A stretch of DNA of 10,133 bases from Rhodobacter sp. (GTDB lineage Bacteria; Pseudomonadota; Alphaproteobacteria; Rhodobacterales; Rhodobacteraceae), in assembly GCA_003536295.1 (NCBI GenBank), contig DPZQ01000169.1:1-10133 (forward strand), written 5' to 3'. Of the stretch, positions 1 through 7,374 are shown piece by piece; position 1 is the stretch's first letter; the number at the start of each line of letters is the position of its first letter. The notes under the pieces were generated by a model. It had not been told where the DNA came from and did not search any database. It worked only from the letters and a program-made list of their open reading frames with translations. The translations under genes were made by a program, and so were the position numbers.

Positions 1-739
1 CATCAACTGCTAAAAAGTGACCTGTTTCAATCATATTTTTGGCAGTGCGTTCCAGTACATAACCCGCCCCACCCATGGCGCGCAAAAGTGCGGCGACAGT
101 GGCACTTTGGCCCACTGACAGGGGGGCTTGTGATAAATGTGGAAAAATTTGGCGGTGCATTTGCTCGAACGCAGGTGAGAAATGAGCGAAGACATAGTTG
201 TCGCGCACCAAATCCGCCGCTAAATTGGTGTAGGAAGAAACCATTTTGTAACCCACATCCCCCACCGACGTGAAGTGGATGTCAGGATGCGGTTTGGCCG
301 TGAACATCACCGCAAAATCATGGGTTCCAGTTAGCAAATCCGCGCACATTTGCGCCGAATAATCGGGTTCGATGTAAAATCTCATATCGGGCAGAGCGCG
401 GCGAAAACCTGCAACCCATTCGCCGATCTGCTGTCCCGCAAGGTCGTTTTGAATGCCCATTTTCACGGTTTGTGACCCGTTGGCTAGCGACTTGAGCCTC
501 CGCGAAGCTTCGTTCCATTCATGAAGAAGCGAACGCGCATGGGGTTCGAATTTTACGCCTTCGGACGTAAGCTCGGTCCCCGCGCGCGATCGGTTGAAAA
601 GCTTAGATCCAAGCGCCACTTCAAGTGCTGCCACGCGACTTGAAACCGTGGACTGGGTCAGGCCCAAACGTTCTGCGGTGCGGTTGAAAGATCGCGTTTG
701 CGCAAGGTCAAGAAAAGTTTCCAAAAGCTCAATTTGCAT
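1..739 (-). CDS. LysR-family transcriptional regulator (partial, C-terminus off the left edge)
   Basis: A DNA-binding transcription factor of the LysR type, which normally activates a divergent operon when it binds a small effector and represses its own gene. The frame is open from the ATG at 737-739 (minus strand) to the window edge, giving 246 residues of a protein usually about 290-310 long. Residues 1-60 are a typical LysR winged helix-turn-helix: it opens MQIELLETFLDLAQTRSFN, then has AERLGLTQSTVSSRVAALE as the helix-turn-helix and LFNRSRAG...LTSEG as the wing. From about residue 88 (VKMGIQND) the periplasmic-binding-protein-like effector domain begins. An AGGAA ribosome binding site lies 5 bases before the start. 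Transcription runs away from the dehydrogenase operon, with about 100 bases shared between them, so it is the likely regulator of that operon. The family call is firm; the effector is unknown. Confidence 0.93.
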   Translation of the reverse strand, partial: MQIELLETFLDLAQTRSFNRTAERLGLTQSTVSSRVAALEVALGSKLFNRSRAGTELTSEGVKFEPHARSLLHEWNEASRRLKSLANGSQTVKMGIQNDLAGQQIGEWVAGFRRALPDMRFYIEPDYSAQMCADLLTGTHDFAVMFTAKPHPDIHFTSVGDVGYKMVSSYTNLAADLVRDNYVFAHFSPAFEQMHRQIFPHLSQAPLSVGQSATVAALLRAMGGAGYVLERTAKNMIETGHFLAVD

Positions 740-748
740 CACAGTTCC

Positions 749-767
749 TAATCGAATTATCCGATTA
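749..767. promoter_or_regulatory. Candidate LysR operator, perfect 6+6 inverted repeat with T-N11-A
   Basis: TAATCG (749-754) and CGATTA (762-767) form a perfect inverted repeat around a 7-base AT-rich centre. T752 and A764 are separated by exactly 11 bases inside this dyad, which is the signature of LysR-type binding boxes. The site lies in the divergent gap, 9 bases upstream of the regulator's start codon and overlapping its ribosome binding site by one base, a place where binding would block expression of the regulator itself. It lies about 20 bases upstream of the proposed -35 of the operon. The repeat is seen directly; its role is inferred from family behaviour. Confidence 0.6.
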
Positions 768-787
768 ATAACTGGCAATTTGGATGA

Positions 788-816
788 TTGAAAGTGCGAA
801 AACTTCTGTCAATACT
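788..816 (+). promoter_or_regulatory. Candidate sigma70 promoter of the dehydrogenase operon
   Basis: TTGAAA (788-793) matches the -35 consensus at five of six positions. It is followed, after a 17-base spacer, by AATACT (811-816), which matches the -10 consensus at four of six. Transcription would start near 822-824. That start would leave almost no leader for an ATG at 825 but about 20 bases for the ATG at 843, which is one reason for choosing the latter as the first gene's start. The promoter is downstream of the operator dyad, a normal arrangement for LysR activation. Confidence 0.45.
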
Positions 817-842
817 GGCGTGAAATGCGAATGGGGGCACGT

Positions 843-3290
843 ATGTCGGAATTACCAAACCACGCTAATGTTATTATTATTGGTGGAGGGGCCGTTGGCG
901 CGTCTTGCGCCTATCATTTAGCCTTGGCGGGCTGGAAAAACGTTGTTTTGCTTGAGAAAAATGAACTCACCGCAGGGTCAACTTGGCACGCGGCGGGCAA
1001 TGTGCCTACGTTTTCGTCAAGCTGGTCAATCATGAATATGCAGCGCTATTCGGCCGAACTTTACCGTGGTCTGGGTGCGGCCGTGGATTACCCGATGAAT
1101 TATCATGTGACGGGATCCATTCGTTTGGCCCACACGGATGAGCGCATGAATGAATTTCGCCGCGTTGTGGGCATGGGCAGCTATCAAGGCATGTCGCTTG
1201 AGCTTTTATCCCCAGATGAGATCGCAGCCAAATACCCTTTTATAGCGACCCATGACTTAAAAGGCGCGCTTTATGATCCCTATGATGGCGATATTGACCC
1301 CGCACAACTGACCCAAGCGCTGGCCAAGGGCGCGCGTAATTTGGGGGCACGGATTGAACGCTTTTGCCCCGCCACAGGCGCGCGGCGCGAAGACGATAAA
1401 TGGGTGATCTCGACCCCCAAGGGGGATATTTCTTGCGATTACGTTGTGAATGCTGCGGGTTATTATGCGCGCGAAGTGGGCAAATGGTTTGGCCGCGATG
1501 TGCCGATGATGGTCATGTCGCACCAATATATGTTGTTTGACACCGTGCCAGAAGTGGCCGAACATTCCGCAAAAACGAGCAAAAAACTACCGCTTTTACG
1601 CGATGTAGATAGCAGCTATTATCTGCGCCAAGAGAAGAACGGTTTTAACCTAGGGCCCTATGAGCGCAACTGCAAAGCGCATTGGGTTTCAAAAGACGAT
1701 CCTTTCCCCGAAGACTTCAGCTTTCAGCTTTTCCCTGATGATTTGGATCGGCTGGAATGGTACATCACCGATGCAATGGCGCGGGTGCCACTTTTGGAAA
1801 CCGCTCCGCTGACCAAAACTATCAACGGCCCCATTCCCTATACGCCCGACGGCAATCCCCTGATCGGCCCAATGCCGGGCGTGCCCAATGCGTTTGAAGC
1901 TTGCGTCTTTACTTTTGGCATTTGCCAAGCGGGCGGGGCGGGCAAAGTGCTTGCCGAATGGATGACCAAAGGGGCCACCGAGTGGGATATGTGGTCTTGC
2001 GATCCGCGGCGCTTCACGGGGTTTGAAGATCAGGCTTACGTGATAGCCAAGGGGATGGAGGTTTATGGCCATGAGTATGCCATGCATTTTCCGCATTTCT
2101 CTTGGCCCGAGGGGCGCAATAAAAAGCAATCCGCCGTGCATGATAAAACCGCGGCTTTGGGCGCGGTTTATGGTGCTTATAACGGCTGGGAACGCGCGAA
2201 TTGGTATGCTGATGCGCAGGACGATACTTCAGACCAGGGAGCGCAAACTTGGGCGCGCGAAGGGTCTTGGTATAAGGCCGTGAAACGCGAAGCCGAAGCG
2301 GTGCGCGATGCGGCTGGGATTTTGGATCTACCCGGATTTTCACGCTTTATCCTATCGGGCACGGGTGCCAGTGCTTGGTTATCTGCGCAAATTTCAGGGA
2401 AGCTGCCCAATATTGGCCGCCTGGGTCTGGCCTATTTCGCCGATGACCAAGGCCGCATTGTGACCGAAATGTCTGTGGCTCGCTTGGCCGAGGATGAGGT
2501 GCTTTTGATCACCGCCGCCACCGCGCAAAGCCATGACCGCGAATGGCTTGAGCGCCATTTGACGCCAGGACTTAGCTTGCAAGACGTGACCAATGAGTGG
2601 TCAACCCAAATCCTAACCGGCCCCAAATCGCGCGAGATTTTAGCCAAAATCACCGATGCTGATTTAACCAAACCTTGGCTGACCTTTCAAAACGCCACCA
2701 TCGCCGGACAAGAAGCCTTTTTAATGCGCGTGTCTTTTGCGGGAGAACTTGGCTGGGAAATCCATTCAAAATGTGCGCAAACCCCTGCGATTTATGATGC
2801 GCTGACGGCGGCAGGCCAGCCCATTGGGCTGCGGCCTTTTGGGATGTTTGCGCTTAATTCCCTGCGGATTGAAAAAGGCTACCGCGCGTGGAAAGGTGAT
2901 CTTTCCACTGATTACACGCTGCTAGAAGGCGGACTTGACCGCTTTATTGATTTTGCAAAACCCGATTTTCGCGGCAAGGCTGCTTTAATGGTGCAAAAAC
3001 AGGCGGGTATGACCAAACGCTTTGTGACTTTGGTGGTGGAGGCGGGCGCCTATGATCCGCCTTATATGTCTACCCTTTGGCATGACGGTAAAGTGGTCGG
3101 TGAAACCACTAGCGGTTATTTTGGCCACCGTGTTCAGGCCTGTATCGCTTTGGGCATGCTGAGTGCTGATTTGGCAGTTGAAGGCACCAAAATTGAAGTT
3201 GAAATCTTTGGCGAACGCTATCTTGCCACCGTGCAAGCTGACGCCCCGCTTTGGGACCCCCAAAATACCCGCATCCGCGCGGCCCTTTAA
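843..3290 (+). CDS. FAD-dependent dehydrogenase/GcvT fusion, dimethylglycine dehydrogenase-like
   Basis: A cytoplasmic flavoenzyme of the dimethylglycine/sarcosine dehydrogenase family, which oxidises an N-methyl group and passes the one-carbon unit to tetrahydrofolate. The 815 residues are the usual length. Order of domains: DAO-type FAD domain (about 8-375) with dinucleotide-binding GGGAVG at 14-19 and E38 for the ribose; a middle FAO_M-like linker (about 378-432); GCV_T (about 435-700); and GCV_T C-terminal barrel (about 710-800). H49, in TAGSTWHAAG, is at the histidine that carries covalent FAD in the mammalian enzymes. At the folate-site position the motif is GRIVTEMSV with E542, as I recall for dimethylglycine dehydrogenase, rather than Asp. 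An upstream in-frame ATG at 825 is possible, but 843 has a G-rich stretch just upstream and fits the promoter. First gene of the operon; its paralogue follows 17 bases later. The exact substrate is inferred. Confidence 0.9.
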   Translation: MSELPNHANVIIIGGGAVGASCAYHLALAGWKNVVLLEKNELTAGSTWHAAGNVPTFSSSWSIMNMQRYSAELYRGLGAAVDYPMNYHVTGSIRLAHTDERMNEFRRVVGMGSYQGMSLELLSPDEIAAKYPFIATHDLKGALYDPYDGDIDPAQLTQALAKGARNLGARIERFCPATGARREDDKWVISTPKGDISCDYVVNAAGYYAREVGKWFGRDVPMMVMSHQYMLFDTVPEVAEHSAKTSKKLPLLRDVDSSYYLRQEKNGFNLGPYERNCKAHWVSKDDPFPEDFSFQLFPDDLDRLEWYITDAMARVPLLETAPLTKTINGPIPYTPDGNPLIGPMPGVPNAFEACVFTFGICQAGGAGKVLAEWMTKGATEWDMWSCDPRRFTGFEDQAYVIAKGMEVYGHEYAMHFPHFSWPEGRNKKQSAVHDKTAALGAVYGAYNGWERANWYADAQDDTSDQGAQTWAREGSWYKAVKREAEAVRDAAGILDLPGFSRFILSGTGASAWLSAQISGKLPNIGRLGLAYFADDQGRIVTEMSVARLAEDEVLLITAATAQSHDREWLERHLTPGLSLQDVTNEWSTQILTGPKSREILAKITDADLTKPWLTFQNATIAGQEAFLMRVSFAGELGWEIHSKCAQTPAIYDALTAAGQPIGLRPFGMFALNSLRIEKGYRAWKGDLSTDYTLLEGGLDRFIDFAKPDFRGKAALMVQKQAGMTKRFVTLVVEAGAYDPPYMSTLWHDGKVVGETTSGYFGHRVQACIALGMLSADLAVEGTKIEVEIFGERYLATVQADAPLWDPQNTRIRAAL

Positions 3291-3307
3291 CCTTCAAAGG
3301 CAAAATC

Positions 3308-5749
3308 ATGGTCGATATTCCAAAAAAAGCACAAGCGGTGATTATTGGGGGCGGGGTTTCGGGCTGCTCGGTCGCTTATCATCTGGCCAAAGCGGGCTGG
3401 ACGGATATTGTTTTGCTTGAGCGCAAACAGCTGACCTCGGGCACCACTTGGCATGCGGCGGGACTGATTGGCCAGCTGCGCGGCTCAAAGAATATGACCA
3501 ATTTAGCGAAATATTCAGCCCAGCTTTATGTGAACCTTGAAGCCGAAACTGGTGTGGCCACGGGGATGCGGCAGGTGGGATCTATTTCCGTGGCCCTTAC
3601 CCAAGCACGCCATGAAGAATTGCTGCGCCAAGCCACTTTGGCGCGGATTTTGGATGTGGAAGTGCATGAAATCTCGCCGACGGATGTGAAAGCCATGTAT
3701 CCGCACCTGAATGTGTCCGATGTGGTGGGGGCCGTGCATTTGCCGCTTGATGGGCAATGCGACCCTGCCAATATCGCCATGGCTTTGGCTAAAGGGGCGC
3801 GTATGCGCGGCGCGCTGATTTTTGAAGGAGTGAAAGTCACCAAAGTAATCGAGGCGGAAAAGCGTGTGACAGGCGTAAACTATATTGATGGAAACGGGGT
3901 CGAAGGCCATATCGCCGCCGATGTTGTTGTGAATTGTGGCGGCATGTGGGGCCGCGATTTGGCGGCGCAAAACAATGTGACGTTGCCATTGCACGCGTGC
4001 GAGCATTTCTATCTGGTGACCGAACCGATCGAAGGCTTGTCCCGCTTGCCTGTGCTGCGCGTGCCCGATGAATGCGCCTATTACAAAGAAGATGCGGGCA
4101 AAATGATGCTGGGTGCGTTTGAGCCCATTGCCAAACCTTGGGGCATGAATGGCATTTCAGAAGACTTTTGTTTCGACAGTCTGCCCGAAGATTTTGACCA
4201 TTTTCAACCCATCTTAGAAGCCGCGATGAACCGTATGCCTTTATTTGAAACGGCGGGCATTCACACGTTTTTCAACGGGCCTGAAAGCTTTACCCCCGAT
4301 GACCGTTATTATCTGGGCGAAGCGCCCGAGCTTGGCGGTTATTTCGTGGCGGCGGGCTATAATTCGGTGGGGATTGCGGGTTCTGGCGGCGCGGGCATGG
4401 CGCTGGCGCATTGGATCACCGAAGGCGAGCCACCGTTTGATATGTGGGAAGTTGACATTCGCCGCGCGCAGCCCTTTCAAAAGAACCGCCGCTATTTGAA
4501 AGCGCGTGTGACCGAAACCTTGGGTCTGCTTTATGCCGATCACTTCCCCTACCGCCAATTTGCCACCGCGCGCGGCGTGCGCCGTTCGCCCTTGCACGCG
4601 CATTTAGAAGCGCATGGTGCGGTGTTTGGCGAAATGGCAGGCTGGGAGCGCGCGAACTGGTTTGCGCGCCCCGACCAAAAACCGGAATACGCTTATTCTT
4701 GGGGCAAGCAAAATTGGTTTGAAAACCAAAAAACCGAACATATGGCCGTGCGCGAGGGGGTTGGCTTGTTTGACATGACCTCATTCGGGAAAATTCGTGT
4801 TGAAGGGCGCGATGCTTGCGCGTTTTTGCAGCATCTTTGCGCCAATCAAATGGATGTGGCGGTGGGTAAGATCGTTTACACGCAAATGCTTAATGCCAAG
4901 GGCGGGATTGAATCCGACCTTACGGTCACTCGCCTGTCGGAAACCGCGTTTTTACTGGTGGTGCCAGGTGCCACTTTGCAGCGCGATCTGGCTTGGCTTC
5001 GCGCGCATCTGTCGGATCAGTTTGTGGTCATCACCGATGTTACGGCGGGCGAAGCCGTGATCTGTGTGATGGGCCCTAAATCGCGTGAATTGTTGCAACT
5101 TGTAAGTCCAAATGACTTTAGTAATGCCTCGCATCCATTTGGAACCGCTAGAGAAATTGAAATCGGAATGGGGATTTCCCGCGCGCATCGTGTCACCTAT
5201 GTGGGGGAACTTGGCTGGGAGATTTACGTGTCTTCGGACCAAGCCGTCCATGTGTTTGAAGCGCTGATGGAAACCAATATTGGACTGAAACTTTGCGGCC
5301 TGCACACGCTTGACAGCTGCCGCATCGAAAAAGCCTATCGCCATTTTGGCCATGATATCACCGATGAAGACCATGTACTCGAGGCGGGGCTGGGCTTTGC
5401 CGTGCGCTGCGAAAAAGGTAATTTTATTGGCCGTGCCGCGGTGCTGTCGCGCGCCGAACAAGGCATGCGGCGCAAGCTTTTGCAGTTTCGCCTGAACGAT
5501 CCCGCGCCCACTTTGTTTCACAATGAGGCCATCGTGCGTGACGGGGTGATTGTGGATCAGATCACCTCGGGCAATTATGGCCATGCTTTGGGCGGGGCCA
5601 TTGGTTTGGGCTATGTTTCCTGCCCAGATCAAAGCGACGCCGATCTACTTGGATCGCGCTATGAAATTGAAATTGCTGGTAAGAGATTTGAAGCTACTGC
5701 CAGTATCGCCCCTATGTATGACCCAAAATCAACCCGCATCCGCGCCTAA
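3308..5749 (+). CDS. FAD-dependent dehydrogenase/GcvT fusion, sarcosine dehydrogenase-like
   Basis: Second member of the dimethylglycine/sarcosine dehydrogenase family, 813 residues and colinear with the upstream gene. The FAD domain (about 8-375) has GGGVSG at 14-19, E38, and H49 in TSGTTWHAAG as the likely covalent FAD attachment. GCV_T starts near the GWERANW motif (W446) and is followed by the C-terminal GCV_T barrel. The folate-site motif GGIESDLTV keeps the Asp (D537) typical of glycine-cleavage T-protein and, as I recall, of sarcosine dehydrogenase; IEKAYRHFGHD further on also resembles the sarcosine enzyme. It would demethylate a secondary N-methyl amine to a primary amine, giving methylene-tetrahydrofolate, probably with electrons passed to an electron-transfer flavoprotein encoded elsewhere. 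The ATG at 3308 is preferred over the in-frame ATG at 3251 because AAAGG lies 7 bases before it and the longer form would overlap the previous gene. Substrate assignment is inference. Confidence 0.9.
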   Translation: MVDIPKKAQAVIIGGGVSGCSVAYHLAKAGWTDIVLLERKQLTSGTTWHAAGLIGQLRGSKNMTNLAKYSAQLYVNLEAETGVATGMRQVGSISVALTQARHEELLRQATLARILDVEVHEISPTDVKAMYPHLNVSDVVGAVHLPLDGQCDPANIAMALAKGARMRGALIFEGVKVTKVIEAEKRVTGVNYIDGNGVEGHIAADVVVNCGGMWGRDLAAQNNVTLPLHACEHFYLVTEPIEGLSRLPVLRVPDECAYYKEDAGKMMLGAFEPIAKPWGMNGISEDFCFDSLPEDFDHFQPILEAAMNRMPLFETAGIHTFFNGPESFTPDDRYYLGEAPELGGYFVAAGYNSVGIAGSGGAGMALAHWITEGEPPFDMWEVDIRRAQPFQKNRRYLKARVTETLGLLYADHFPYRQFATARGVRRSPLHAHLEAHGAVFGEMAGWERANWFARPDQKPEYAYSWGKQNWFENQKTEHMAVREGVGLFDMTSFGKIRVEGRDACAFLQHLCANQMDVAVGKIVYTQMLNAKGGIESDLTVTRLSETAFLLVVPGATLQRDLAWLRAHLSDQFVVITDVTAGEAVICVMGPKSRELLQLVSPNDFSNASHPFGTAREIEIGMGISRAHRVTYVGELGWEIYVSSDQAVHVFEALMETNIGLKLCGLHTLDSCRIEKAYRHFGHDITDEDHVLEAGLGFAVRCEKGNFIGRAAVLSRAEQGMRRKLLQFRLNDPAPTLFHNEAIVRDGVIVDQITSGNYGHALGGAIGLGYVSCPDQSDADLLGSRYEIEIAGKRFEATASIAPMYDPKSTRIRA

Positions 5750-5779
5750 GGCCGGTTCACCCCTTTAAGGATTATCGCT

Positions 5780-7354
5780 ATGGAAGATCATATTTCCTCT
5801 GTGACCGCTGAGCCAACCGCGCCCGCACGTTCGGGGCGTTCTGCAAACGGGGGGCGCGCGGCGCGTGTTGCGGCGCGTGCGGCGCCTTTACCAGACAATA
5901 TGCGTCCCGTGCGTGCGGGCATGCCCGGTGGGCAATATAAACCGCTTACCGATGTAGGCATGGCGCAGATCCATGCGGCGGCGCTGGATGCGCTCGAAAC
6001 CATTGGCCTGTCGCAAGCGCCCGCCTCTGGTGTTGAGCTCATGACCAAAGCAGGCGCCATTTTGGGCGACGACGGACGCTTGCGCTTCCCGCGTGCCTTG
6101 GTCGAAGACATGGTGAATATAGCCGCGCGCGACATCACTCTGTTTGGACGCGATGAAAAATATGACCTGCATCTAACAGGCACCAATGTGCATTTTGGCA
6201 CGGCAGGGGCGGCGGTGCATATTGTGGACCCTATAACCCATGACTATCGCGAATCCACCGCGCAAGATCTTTATGATGCGGCGCGCTTAACCCAAAACCT
6301 CGATAATGTGCATTTCTTTCAACGCGCCATGGTCTGCCGTGATGTACTTGATAACTATGATATGGATATCAATACGCTTTATGCTTGTCTTTCAGGCACC
6401 AAAAAACACGTTGGCACATCGTTTTCAGACCCAAGCCATGTGGTGGGTTGTTTTGAGCTTTTGCACCATGTGGCGGGTGGCGAAGCGAAATGGCGTGAAC
6501 GCCCATTCGTGTCAAATTCGAACTGTTTTGTTGTGCCGCCTATGAAATTCGCCGAAGAAAGCTGCATCACGATGGAGGCTTGTATTCGCGCCGGCATGCC
6601 GATGCTTTTGCTTTCCGCAGGCCAAGCGGGGGCCACAGCCCCTGCGCCGATTGCGCTGGCCATCGTGCAAGCCATGGCAGAAGTGTTGGCCGGCGTGGTC
6701 TATGCCAATGCCATTACGCCCGGCGCGCCTTGTATTTTTGGAACATGGCCTTTTGTGTCTGACTTGCGCACAGGTGCCATGTCGGGCGGCTCGGCCGAGC
6801 AGGCCCTGTTAACCGCAGGCTGCGCGCAGATGCACCGCTTTTACAATCTGCCCGGTGGGGCTGCGGCGGGAATTTCCGACAGTAAGCTGCCAGATATGCA
6901 AGCGGGTTGGGAAACGGCGATCACTAATGTTTTGGCTGGGCTTTCGGGGCTAAATATGGTTTACGAGTCTGTAGGAATGCATGCATCCTTACTAGGTTTT
7001 TGCCTTGAATCTTTGGTTTTGGGCGATGACGTTTTGGGACAAGTCATGCGCTGCGTACGGGGGATTGATGTAACGCCTGACAGCACTTCGATTGAGGCTA
7101 TGAAAGCCGTTTGCTTGGGCGGCCCAGGGCATTACTTGGGGTCAGATCAAACGCTGGCTTTGATGCAAACCGAGTATATCTACCCCAATGTTGGCAACCG
7201 CATGTCGCCCAAAGAATGGGTTGAGGCGGGTAGACCCCAGCTTCTAGACCGCGCAATCGCGCGTAAAAACGAAATTTTGGCCAAAGCGGGCAGCCAAATC
7301 GAACATGAAATTGACGCGCTCATCCGCGCCAAGTTTAACATTCATTTCCAATAA
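5780..7354 (+). CDS. Trimethylamine methyltransferase (MttB) family protein, non-pyrrolysine
   Basis: A TIM-barrel methyltransferase of the MttB family. Characterised relatives move a methyl group from trimethylamine (pyrrolysine type) or from a quaternary amine such as glycine betaine (non-pyrrolysine type) to a corrinoid protein. The 524-residue frame is open throughout with no in-frame TAG, so this is a non-pyrrolysine member. Family marks include RFPRALVEDM (about 95-104), VHFGTAGAAVHIVDP, KHVGTSFSDP, SNSNCFVVPPMKFAEES, FGTWPFVSDLRTGAMSGG, GLSGLNMVYESVGMHAS and C-terminal GGPGHYLG...YIYPNVGNR. The first 45 residues are an Arg/Ala/Gly-rich extension with no predicted barrel role. AAGGA lies 8 bases before the ATG, 30 bases after the previous gene. 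No corrinoid-binding protein gene is next to it, unlike archaeal mttBC. The family is certain; substrate and methyl acceptor are unknown. Placement after two N-demethylases suggests it makes their tertiary-amine substrate. Confidence 0.92.
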   Translation: MEDHISSVTAEPTAPARSGRSANGGRAARVAARAAPLPDNMRPVRAGMPGGQYKPLTDVGMAQIHAAALDALETIGLSQAPASGVELMTKAGAILGDDGRLRFPRALVEDMVNIAARDITLFGRDEKYDLHLTGTNVHFGTAGAAVHIVDPITHDYRESTAQDLYDAARLTQNLDNVHFFQRAMVCRDVLDNYDMDINTLYACLSGTKKHVGTSFSDPSHVVGCFELLHHVAGGEAKWRERPFVSNSNCFVVPPMKFAEESCITMEACIRAGMPMLLLSAGQAGATAPAPIALAIVQAMAEVLAGVVYANAITPGAPCIFGTWPFVSDLRTGAMSGGSAEQALLTAGCAQMHRFYNLPGGAAAGISDSKLPDMQAGWETAITNVLAGLSGLNMVYESVGMHASLLGFCLESLVLGDDVLGQVMRCVRGIDVTPDSTSIEAMKAVCLGGPGHYLGSDQTLALMQTEYIYPNVGNRMSPKEWVEAGRPQLLDRAIARKNEILAKAGSQIEHEIDALIRAKFNIHFQ

Positions 7355-7374
7355 ACTTGGATAAAGGACATAAA

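Noticed and set aside
756..784. Minus-strand promoter for the regulator with GATAAT (761-756) as -10
   Set aside because: The -10 is reasonable and overlaps the dyad, but the best -35 at 17-18 bases spacing (TCCAAA or ATCCAA) is poor, so it is not listed as a feature.
88..791. Small plus-strand frames at 88-273 and 594-791
   Set aside because: They are opposite the LysR gene, whose helix-turn-helix and effector-domain sequence are clear on the minus strand.
825..842. Extension of the first dehydrogenase to the ATG at 825
   Set aside because: The proposed promoter would start transcripts near 823, leaving no leader, and no ribosome binding site precedes 825. It cannot be excluded, and it adds only six residues.
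3251..3307. Extension of the second dehydrogenase to the ATG at 3251
   Set aside because: It would overlap the end of the first gene by 40 bases and add 19 residues with no family similarity; AAAGG sits correctly before 3308.
3515..4006. 163-residue minus-strand frame, and similar antisense frames at 1257-1565, 1689-2141 and 4241-4603
   Set aside because: All are antisense to confidently identified dehydrogenase domains, and their translations resemble no protein family; they are by-products of codon bias.
4952..5632. 226-residue open frame on the minus strand inside the second dehydrogenase
   Set aside because: It lies wholly opposite a well-recognised GcvT domain, shows no family motif, is rich in His/Gln as expected of a mirrored frame, and has no ribosome binding site or promoter logic.
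5780..7354. Possible pyrrolysine-containing MttB
   Set aside because: No in-frame TAG occurs in the reading frame and the frame ends normally with TAA, so pyrrolysine is not used.
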